Shown in pieces: positions 1 through 5,014 of a DNA stretch of 5,030 nt; positions within the stretch are counted from its first letter, which is position 1, and every line of letters begins with the position of its first letter. The notes below the pieces were generated by a model. That model was not told where the DNA came from and searched no databases. It was given only the letters and a program-made list of their open reading frames with translations. A program made the translations under genes and the position numbers. Source of the stretch: a bacterium UBA3734 (GTDB taxonomy: Bacteria; Bacteroidota; Bacteroidia; Bacteroidales; Bacteroidaceae); assembly GCA_002372575.1 (NCBI GenBank), contig DFHC01000152.1:1-5030 (forward strand), read 5' to 3'.

Positions 1-25
1 AACTCCTGTAACTCCTGAACTCCTA
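1..25. repeat. AACTCCTG-type short tandem repeat
   Basis: Three head-to-tail copies are seen: AACTCCTGT (1-9), AACTCCTG (10-17) and AACTCCTA (18-25). The array begins at the window edge, so it may continue upstream. It lies just before the first gene, in its presumed leader. No coding role is apparent. Function is unknown; it resembles the simple intergenic repeats found in Bacteroidales genomes. Confidence 0.7.
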
Positions 26-53
26 AACCAATAATACCTAAAAATAAAAACCG

Positions 54-650
54 ATGAGAGGACCTATTAACAAACCGCGCGACATTGCCCGTGAGCTGGC
101 ACGCCGCTACAGCACGATGACCCATGAGGAACTCGACCTGCTCGAGGAAATCCTGATTCCACTCAAATATCGCAAGGGCGAGATGATTCTCCGCGAGGGC
201 GAGGTCTGCCGCAACATCTATTTCATCGACCGCGGCCTCATCCGCCAGTTCTACTATAAAAACGGCAAGGAACTGACCGAGCATCTGGGTGACGACCACA
301 CGATTTTCATGTGTATCGAGAGTCTTTTCCGCGAGGAACCCACACGCCTGCAGGTCGAGGCTCTGGAGCAAACCATCGTCTATGCCATACCGAAGAGCAA
401 GCTCGAAGTCGTGGCGCTACACAGCGTGAACATCCAGATGATGTATCGAAAAATCCTTGAGGAATCGCTCATCATCTCGCAAATTCACGCCGACCTGATG
501 CGCTTCGAGACGGCTCAAGACCGCTACATGAAGATGTGCAACCTCTATCCGCAGGTCGTGCTCCGCGCCCCGCTCGTCTATATCGCCAACTACCTGCAGA
601 TGACGCCTGAGACGCTCAGTCGCGTGCGCAGCTCGGCCTATCAACAATGA
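54..650 (+). CDS. Crp/Fnr-family transcriptional regulator
   Basis: A 198-aa one-component transcription factor. Residues about 25-130 form a cyclic-nucleotide-binding-like beta-barrel: KGEMILREGEVCRNIYFIDRG (40-61) is the typical jelly-roll start and GKELTEHL (71-78) follows. A dimerisation helix spans about 125-160. The C-terminal winged helix-turn-helix is recognisable in the segment APLVYIANYLQMTPETLSRVRS (172-193), whose TPETLSR is the recognition helix common in this family. The cassette that contacts cAMP phosphate in true CRP (R-S/T-A near the barrel end) is not conserved: the region reads FREEPTRLQVEAL (92-104). The ligand is therefore unknown and may not be cAMP. The length is normal for Bacteroidetes members. 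The ATG at 54 follows an A-rich leader. The gene ends 4 bp before the PAP2 phosphatase gene, which suggests one transcript. Its targets cannot be read from the sequence; autoregulation is possible. Confidence 0.9.
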   Translation: MRGPINKPRDIARELARRYSTMTHEELDLLEEILIPLKYRKGEMILREGEVCRNIYFIDRGLIRQFYYKNGKELTEHLGDDHTIFMCIESLFREEPTRLQVEALEQTIVYAIPKSKLEVVALHSVNIQMMYRKILEESLIISQIHADLMRFETAQDRYMKMCNLYPQVVLRAPLVYIANYLQMTPETLSRVRSSAYQQ

Positions 651-654
651 GCAG

Positions 655-1332
655 ATGACAGATATTCTCTTGACTTCAGACCTCGTAGCCCAACTCACCG
701 AGCTCGACACCGACCTGCTCCTGGCCGTGAACGGGCTGCACTCCGGCTATTTCGACACGTTTATGTGGCTCGTCAGCCGGAAATTCGAGTGGATTCCGAT
801 GTATCTCGCCCTCGTTTATGTGCTCCTTCGCAATTTCCACTGGAAAGTTGTCTTGGCCGCGCTCTTGGCGATGGCGGCGATATTCTTGCTGACAGATGCT
901 TTCAACTCGCAGATTCTGCGTCCGGCAGTGGCCCGACTGCGCCCGAGCAACCTCGAAAATCCCGTGAGTGCGATGGTTCACGTCGTCGATGGCTATCGCG
1001 GCGGCTCCTACGGCTTTCCGTCGGCCCATTCGAGCAACTCGTGGGGTTTGGTGTTCTTCATGGCGTGGCTGATTAGAAAGCCCGTACTCACGCTGTTTTT
1101 GGCGTTTTGGGCCACGCTGCAATGCTATTCGCGCCTCTATCTGGGCGTTCATTATCCGGGCGACTTGATGGCTGGGATGCTCCTCGCCTTCCTGAGCGCC
1201 ACGGCGGTCTATTTCCTCTTTCTGCGCATCACGAAAGCCAGTCCGCCCGCAGAAGTGAAAGATTCCTACATACCGATTCTCGTCGGTTCTGTCATTATTG
1301 TTGTTTTCCTTGTCTATTCCGTATTCGCATGA
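655..1332 (+). CDS. PAP2-family membrane phosphatase
   Basis: A 225-aa integral membrane protein of the type 2 phosphatidic acid phosphatase (PAP2) superfamily. These enzymes remove phosphate from lipid phosphates such as undecaprenyl pyrophosphate, phosphatidate or phosphatidylglycerophosphate, with the active site on the periplasmic face. The three signature blocks are visible: C1 as R89-x6-R96-P97 (the usual first Lys is Arg here), C2 as PSAHS (122-126, general acid H125), and C3 as SRLYLGVHYPGD (159-170, nucleophile H166 and partner D170). Hydrophobic segments are at about 45-60, 64-82, 127-140, 144-158, 171-190 and 206-224. Start ATG 655 lies 4 bp after the regulator's stop, and the stop overlaps the next start in ATGA, so translational coupling is likely. 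The substrate is not determined; undecaprenyl-pyrophosphate recycling or lipid A dephosphorylation are both plausible. Confidence 0.9.
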   Translation: MTDILLTSDLVAQLTELDTDLLLAVNGLHSGYFDTFMWLVSRKFEWIPMYLALVYVLLRNFHWKVVLAALLAMAAIFLLTDAFNSQILRPAVARLRPSNLENPVSAMVHVVDGYRGGSYGFPSAHSSNSWGLVFFMAWLIRKPVLTLFLAFWATLQCYSRLYLGVHYPGDLMAGMLLAFLSATAVYFLFLRITKASPPAEVKDSYIPILVGSVIIVVFLVYSVFA

Positions 1333-2000
1333 CTATCAATCCGATAGCATATTTTCGTTCACCCTTCACTTCGAAGTTCGGCATTCCCAAACAGAGCGGC
1401 CTCGTGGCCGATTTGAAAGGGCAAATTGTCTTTGAGCCAGCGTATAGAAATCCCGATTTCGTCAGAGGTTTGGAGGCGTTCGACTATGTGTGGCTCATTT
1501 GGGGATTCTCGGCCAATCGCCACGAGGCGGCGAGTCCGGTGGTGCGACCGCCCGTGCTCGGTGGCAACGAGAAAATGGGTGTTTTTGCGACGCGTTCGCC
1601 CTTTCGTCCGAATGCTTTGGGCTTGTCGTCGGTACGTTTGGAATGCATCGAAATCGAGCCGAAACTTGGCCCGGTGGTGCACGTTTTGGGTGCCGACTTG
1701 ATGGACGGAACGCCCATTTTCGACATCAAGCCATACATTTCTTATGCCGACAGCCACGCCGATGCCCGCTGCGGCTTCGTTGATGAGCGCAAATGGCCGA
1801 AATTGGAGGTCGTTTTCCCTGATTCTATCGAAAAATTTTTCTCGAAGGAAGAAATCGACGTGTTGCGCCAGACGCTCGCCCTCGACCCTCGTCCGCACTA
1901 CCAAAACGACCCGCAAAAGGTCTATGGAATGCCCTTCGCCGGTCGCGATGTGCATTTCCGTGTCGATGGTGGGGTGTTGGTTGTAGGTGATATTTCCTGA
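1329..2000 (+). CDS. trmO: TrmO-type tRNA (N6-threonylcarbamoyl-A37) methyltransferase
   Basis: A 223-aa protein of the TrmO/YaeB (formerly TsaA-like) family, close to the roughly 235 aa of the E. coli enzyme. The family uses S-adenosylmethionine to methylate t6A at position 37 of some tRNAs, giving m6t6A, which improves decoding. Family hallmarks in order: an N-terminal PIAYFRSPF (5-13), FGIPKQSGL (17-25), GLEAFDYVWLIWGF (47-60), the strongly diagnostic GVFATRSPFRPNALGLSSV (84-102), and GADLMDGTPIFDIKPYISYAD (121-141). The C-terminal domain carries DPRPHYQNDP (186-195) and VYGMPFAGRDVHFRV (198-212). An open frame extends upstream to 1107, but that part lies over the PAP2 gene in another frame and lacks family sequence; ATG 1329, in a 4-bp ATGA overlap, is the natural start. 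It is the last gene of the regulator-phosphatase trio. Confidence 0.93.
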   Translation: MTINPIAYFRSPFTSKFGIPKQSGLVADLKGQIVFEPAYRNPDFVRGLEAFDYVWLIWGFSANRHEAASPVVRPPVLGGNEKMGVFATRSPFRPNALGLSSVRLECIEIEPKLGPVVHVLGADLMDGTPIFDIKPYISYADSHADARCGFVDERKWPKLEVVFPDSIEKFFSKEEIDVLRQTLALDPRPHYQNDPQKVYGMPFAGRDVHFRVDGGVLVVGDIS

Positions 2001-2042
2001 AAATTTGTTTTTGCTCGCTAATTGCATGAATTTCTATCGTTC

Positions 2043-2068
2043 GTAAAAAGAAATTGCCTTCTTTTTAC
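2043..2068. terminator. 10-bp perfect inverted repeat, possible terminator or operator
   Basis: GTAAAAAGAA (2043-2052) and TTCTTTTTAC (2059-2068) are exact reverse complements separated by the 6-nt loop ATTGCC. The repeat starts 43 bp after the trmO stop. A hairpin whose 3' arm is T-rich could end the upstream transcript, possibly in both directions. The stem is AT-rich, however, with no separate U-tract, so this is a weak intrinsic terminator at best. Its right arm lies where the -33 element of the recR promoter would be, so an operator role is an alternative. Confidence 0.5.
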
Positions 2069-2096
2069 TCGCTTATGCGAAATTTTCGTAACTTTG
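2064..2096 (+). promoter_or_regulatory. Bacteroidetes-type promoter of recR
   Basis: TAACTTTG at 2089-2096 matches the Bacteroidetes sigma-A -7 consensus TAnnTTTG. A weak -33 match, TTTA at 2064-2067, lies 21 bp upstream (consensus TTTG, usual spacing about 19-21). Transcription would start near 2100-2104, leaving a leader of only about 10 nt before the ATG at 2113. The -7 box is embedded in small inverted repeats. Confidence 0.75.
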
Positions 2097-2112
2097 CACG
2101 AAAGTTTTGAAA

Positions 2113-2724
2113 ATGGAACAACAATACCCCTCGATACTCTTGGAACGGGCCGTGACGGAATTCGCGAAGCTGCCCGGAATCGGTCGGAAGACGGCCTTGC
2201 GCTTGTCGCTCCACCTGCTCAGGCAGCAGGAGGCCGACGTGGATGCGTTTGGCGACGCTGTGGTGAGGCTGAAGCGCGAGGTGAAATACTGTCGTATGTG
2301 CCACAACATCAGCGACGGCGAGGTGTGTCCGATTTGCAGCGACCAGCGGCGCGATGCGTCGCAAATCTGCGTGGTGGAGAACATTCAGGACGTGATGGCC
2401 GTGGAGAATACGCAGCAATACAACGGGCTCTACCACGTGCTGGGTGGCATCATCTCGCCGATGGACGGGCTGGGGCCTGCTGATTTGGAAATCGACTCGC
2501 TCGTCAGTCGGGTGGAGCAGGGCGGCGTAAGCGAAGTAATCATGGCGCTGAGCTCGACGATGGAGGGCGACACCACGAATTTCTACATCTCGCGACGGCT
2601 GGCGCACACGGGCGTGAAAATGAGCGTGATTGCGCGTGGAATCAGCGTGGGCGACGAGTTGGAATACACCGATGAGGTGACGTTGGGACGCTCAATTCTG
2701 AACAGGACGCCGATGGGAGGATGA
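2113..2724 (+). CDS. recR: Recombination mediator protein RecR
   Basis: A 203-aa protein, the usual size for RecR. With RecO (and RecF) it helps load RecA onto SSB-coated single-stranded DNA at gaps, and it acts in the cytoplasm as a ring-forming DNA-binding protein. Domains in order: a helix-hairpin-helix with LPGIGRKTA (20-28); a four-cysteine zinc site C60-x2-C63-x8-C72-x2-C75; a Toprim domain from about 80 to 170, with CVVEN (86-90) carrying the conserved Glu and [16 protein letters not shown] (107-122); and the C-terminal block [24 protein letters not shown] (177-200). All key residues are present, so the protein should be functional. The frame opens two codons earlier at TTG 2107, but ATG 2113 gives the standard RecR N-terminus and better distance from the promoter. 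It has its own promoter and is separated from both neighbours by spacers above 100 bp. Confidence 0.97.
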   Translation: MEQQYPSILLERAVTEFAKLPGIGRKTALRLSLHLLRQQEADVDAFGDAVVRLKREVKYCRMCHNISDGEVCPICSDQRRDASQICVVENIQDVMAVENTQQYNGLYHVLGGIISPMDGLGPADLEIDSLVSRVEQGGVSEVIMALSSTMEGDTTNFYISRRLAHTGVKMSVIARGISVGDELEYTDEVTLGRSILNRTPMGG

Positions 2725-2790
2725 GGGCCTCACCCCCAACCCCCTCTCCAAATAGAGACGGGGAGCGTTGTAGCCCGGACTTTAAAAGTC
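2725..2790. repeat. Intergenic repeat-like block: CCCC-rich stem-loop plus palindrome
   Basis: Directly after the recR stop is a C-rich stretch, CACCCCCAACCCCCTCTCC (2731-2749). It can fold with GAGAcGGGG (2755-2763) into an 8-bp stem with one bulged C and a 6-nt loop. A second element, the palindrome GACTTT-A-AAAGTC (2778-2790), follows. The first element resembles dispersed CACCCCC...CCCTCTCC repeats that I recall from many bacterial intergenic regions, including Bacteroidetes. The stem could help end the recR transcript, although no U-tract follows it. Repeat status cannot be proved from one copy. Confidence 0.5.
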
Positions 2791-2814
2791 AAAACCGCAA
2801 AATAGTCAAATCAT

Positions 2815-2842
2815 AATTATTAATTATTAATTATTAATTTTT
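2815..2842. repeat. AATTATT 7-bp tandem repeat
   Basis: Three exact AATTATT units (2815-2821, 2822-2828, 2829-2835) are followed by a degenerate copy, AATTTTT (2836-2842), and further AATTT/AATT traces up to 2851. The array ends immediately before the ATG at 2854, so it forms the leader or promoter-proximal DNA of that gene. Such AT-only arrays could vary in copy number by slippage and alter promoter or leader spacing. No TAnnTTTG box is visible here. Confidence 0.75.
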
Positions 2843-2853
2843 AATTTAATTAG

Positions 2854-3273
2854 ATGGATCGAGTACAAAAAATACTGATGACAGCCTTCTGGATTGGAGT
2901 TGTGCTTTCGGTAGCCACAGCATTGGCTGGCGAACTGAACTGGATTCCCGTTGGCGCATTCCAGGGCAATGCAGAAATGGAGTTCGTGGTCCTCACAGCG
3001 ATGGAATTGCTGACCCTCGCCATGATTCCGCTGGCCCTGAGGCTATTCAAATTTAAAAAAGTGAAGCAGGAACTGCACGAAAAGCGCGATCAGGCTCTGT
3101 TGAAATGGGGCATCTGCCGCCTCGACATGCTACTTTTTCCGCTGTTTCTGAACGTCGCGTTGTATTATTTTTTCGCGAACAACTCTTTCGGCATCATGGC
3201 TCTCATCTTGTGTTGCTGCTTGGTGTTCGTCTATCCGAGTAAAAGTCGCTGCAGGGCGGAGTTGGAAGTATGA
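2854..3273 (+). CDS. Uncharacterised four-helix membrane protein
   Basis: A 139-aa protein that I do not recognise as a named family. Four hydrophobic segments are visible, at about 8-26, 43-64, 87-107 and 111-127. The 65-86 loop is rich in Lys and other charged residues (FKFKKVKQELHEKRDQ), and the tail SKSRCRAELEV is also basic, so by the positive-inside rule both termini and this loop should be cytoplasmic. A cysteine cluster (CCC, 120-122) sits in the last helix. There is no signal-peptidase site and no catalytic motif. ATG 2854 follows an AT-rich leader. The stop overlaps the glycosyltransferase start (ATGA, 3270-3273), so the two are probably translated together. By context it may anchor or assist the glycosyltransferase, but this is inference. 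Confidence 0.8.
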   Translation: MDRVQKILMTAFWIGVVLSVATALAGELNWIPVGAFQGNAEMEFVVLTAMELLTLAMIPLALRLFKFKKVKQELHEKRDQALLKWGICRLDMLLFPLFLNVALYYFFANNSFGIMALILCCCLVFVYPSKSRCRAELEV

Positions 3274-4460
3274 AAAAGCTCAGTGTCGTCATCGTCAGCT
3301 ACAACGTGAGAGACTACTTGCAGCAGTGTCTTCTCTCACTGCGGCGCGCGCTCAGCGGCCTCGACGCCGAGATTTGCGTGGTCGATAACCATTCCGACGA
3401 CGACACCGTTGCCTTCCTGCGCGAGAATTTCCCCGAGGTGAGGCTCATCGCGAGCAATCATAATCAAGGTTTCGCGCGCGCGAACAACATCGCCATCCGC
3501 CAGACTGAGAGCGAGTACGTCCTCTTGCTGAATCCCGATACTTTTGTGGGCGAACAAGCCATCCGCGAGAGCCTCGACTTCATGGACAAGCACCCGCAGG
3601 CAGGCGGTTTGGGCGTGAGAATGCTGAAGGCCGACGGCAGCGATGCCCTTGAGTCGCGACGCGGACTGCCCACGCCTATGGTGGCATTCTACAAAATGGT
3701 CGGACTCTGCGCCCGACATCCCAAACATCGTCGTTTCGGGCAATATTACATGGGCTATCTCCCGTGGGACGAGGCCGCCCGAATTGAGGTCATTAGCGGA
3801 GCCTACTGCCTGTTGCGTCGCGAAGCGTTGGAGAAAGTCGGCCTGCTCGACGAAGATTTCTTCATGTATGGCGAGGACATCGACCTTTCGTATCGACTGC
3901 TGAAAAGCGGCTACGAAAACTGGTATCTGCCAGTGAAAATCCTTCATTACAAGGGCGAAAGCACGCAGAAATCGTCGTTTCGCTACGTCCACGTCTTCTA
4001 CAAGGCCATGCTCATCTTCTTCCGAAAGCACTATTCGCAGATGAGCCTGCTGCTGAGCCTGCCCATCCAACTCACCATCTGCGGAAAGGCCTTCACGACG
4101 CTTCTGAAAATACAACTTTGGAAGCTGCGTCGCTACCTTGGGTTCGTCGATGTCAAGAAGTCGGAGCCGTTCTACCTCTTTTTCGGACGTGCCGACGGCC
4201 TTGAATCCTGTCGTCAGTTGGTGCAGAGCAAGGGACTGCAGGCGAAATACTTCGAGGGCGACGCTGAAACCCTGCCCGACGGCCATCTGAACGCGGAAAT
4301 TCCCGCCGACAGCCGCGTCTGTGCTGTCTATGACACCGAGGCCTACCACTTCGCCGACATTCTTGAGCTTTTCTCGCGCAGCACGGCCAGAAATGTCATC
4401 ATCGGAACCTATCTGCCGCAAAGTAAAACCATTATCACCGCCGAAGAAATCCTGAAATGA
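3270..4460 (+). CDS. Family 2 glycosyltransferase (WbbL/rhamnosyltransferase-like) with extra C-terminal domain
   Basis: A 396-aa GT-A fold glycosyltransferase, which transfers a sugar from a nucleotide-sugar to a growing glycan on the cytoplasmic face. Visible motifs: VVIVSYN (6-12) and VVDNHSDDD (37-45) for nucleotide binding, GFARANN (67-73), LLLNPDT (85-91, the DxD-equivalent NPD of this subgroup), and the acceptor/catalytic block SGAYCLLRREALEKVGLLDEDFFMYGEDIDLSYR (176-209) with the E202-D203 pair. HYKGEST (226-232) is also typical of rhamnosyltransferase-like members. The catalytic domain ends near residue 250. A hydrophobic and basic stretch (about 257-289) may bind the membrane. Residues about 299-396 form an additional alpha/beta region that I cannot assign. 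The gene overlaps its upstream and downstream neighbours by ATGA. The likely role is in surface polysaccharide or glycoprotein glycan synthesis; donor and acceptor are unknown. Confidence 0.9.
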   Translation: MKKLSVVIVSYNVRDYLQQCLLSLRRALSGLDAEICVVDNHSDDDTVAFLRENFPEVRLIASNHNQGFARANNIAIRQTESEYVLLLNPDTFVGEQAIRESLDFMDKHPQAGGLGVRMLKADGSDALESRRGLPTPMVAFYKMVGLCARHPKHRRFGQYYMGYLPWDEAARIEVISGAYCLLRREALEKVGLLDEDFFMYGEDIDLSYRLLKSGYENWYLPVKILHYKGESTQKSSFRYVHVFYKAMLIFFRKHYSQMSLLLSLPIQLTICGKAFTTLLKIQLWKLRRYLGFVDVKKSEPFYLFFGRADGLESCRQLVQSKGLQAKYFEGDAETLPDGHLNAEIPADSRVCAVYDTEAYHFADILELFSRSTARNVIIGTYLPQSKTIITAEEILK

Positions 4461-4966
4461 ACGACCCGAAAGTGAACCTGAGAGCGATGGAGCCGGAAGA
4501 TTTAGACGAGCTCTACACAATAGAAAACGACCGCGAAGTGTGGAACGTGGGCCATACGAACGTGCCGTATTCGCGCTATGCGCTCCACGACTACATCGCC
4601 CACCAGCAGGCCGACATCTACGCCGACAGGCAGGTGCGACTCATCGTGGAAAACGACGAAAAGCAGCTTGTGGGTATCGTCGATCTCGTTAATTTCGACC
4701 CGCAGCACCGCCGTGCGGAGTTTGGCATCGTCGTCAAGCAGGCGTTTCGGCGCATGGGCTACGGTCGGCTTGCCGTGGAGCGACTCCTGCACTATGCGCA
4801 GCACGTGTTGCATCTGCATCAAGTTTATGTGTTGGTCGATGCCGGAAACCACGAAGCACTAAAATTGTTCCAACAGTCTGGTTTTCAAGAGGGTACACGG
4901 CTTAAAGACTGGCTTTTCGACGGAAAAAGCTACCACGATGTCCGGCTCATGCAATTTTTTTTCTAA
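4457..4966 (+). CDS. GNAT-family N-acetyltransferase, SpeG-like
   Basis: A 169-aa acetyl-CoA-dependent acetyltransferase. The N-terminus VNLRAMEPEDLDELYTIEND (6-25) is typical of the RimJ/RimL/SpeG branch. The core strand VDLVNFDPQHRRAEFGIVV (75-93) strongly recalls SpeG (spermidine acetyltransferase), including HRRAEF (84-89). The acetyl-CoA pyrophosphate loop is R98-R-M-G101-Y-G103, followed by a helix. VYVLVDAGNHEALKLFQQSGF (123-143) is motif B, with N131 and the LFxxxGF ending, and KDWLFDGKSYHDVRLMQF (150-167) closes the fold. Start ATG 4457 overlaps the glycosyltransferase stop in ATGA, so the two are co-translated. The substrate could be a polyamine, an amino sugar in the glycan pathway, or a protein; the sequence resembles SpeG but the context suggests a sugar, so I leave it open. 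Confidence 0.88.
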   Translation: MNDPKVNLRAMEPEDLDELYTIENDREVWNVGHTNVPYSRYALHDYIAHQQADIYADRQVRLIVENDEKQLVGIVDLVNFDPQHRRAEFGIVVKQAFRRMGYGRLAVERLLHYAQHVLHLHQVYVLVDAGNHEALKLFQQSGFQEGTRLKDWLFDGKSYHDVRLMQFFF

Positions 4967-4982
4967 AAAAATGCCGATAAAA

Positions 4983-5014
4983 TTTGGTGGAATCAGAAAA
5001 TATGATTACCTTTG
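4983..5014 (+). promoter_or_regulatory. Bacteroidetes-type promoter for a gene beyond the window
   Basis: TTTG (4983-4986), a 20-bp spacer and TACCTTTG (5007-5014) match the Bacteroidetes sigma-A -33/-7 consensus (TTTG-N19-21-TAnnTTTG) almost perfectly. Transcription should begin near 5018-5021 and run rightward off the window. The short inverted repeat TTTGC-ATCC-GCAAA (5011-5024) overlaps the -7 box and start site. The gene it drives is not visible. Confidence 0.85.

Noticed and set aside
1107..1328. A 74-residue N-terminal extension of the TrmO frame.
   Set aside because: It overlaps the PAP2 C3 motif region in another frame, reads as low-complexity Arg/Ser-rich sequence and is absent from the TrmO family. 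ATG 1329 is a better start, with a typical ATGA overlap.
1359..2027. A 222-codon minus-strand frame opposite trmO.
   Set aside because: Its translation has no family motif and it lies over a well-supported TrmO gene.
2022..2483. A 153-codon + strand frame beginning in the recR upstream region.
   Set aside because: It runs through the promoter and recR in the wrong frame and shows no domain.
2065..2607. A 180-codon minus-strand frame opposite recR.
   Set aside because: It is a His/Arg/Val-rich shadow of recR without recognisable features.
2725..2853. A possible small RNA or CRISPR-like array in the repeats after recR.
   Set aside because: The repeats are of different types, with no spacer-repeat periodicity, and no promoter box or defined RNA fold beyond one short stem is visible.
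3336..4520. A 394-codon open frame on the minus strand opposite the glycosyltransferase.
   Set aside because: It mirrors the GT2 gene almost completely, has no recognisable domain, and arises from the codon bias of the real gene. The + strand protein has clear family motifs.
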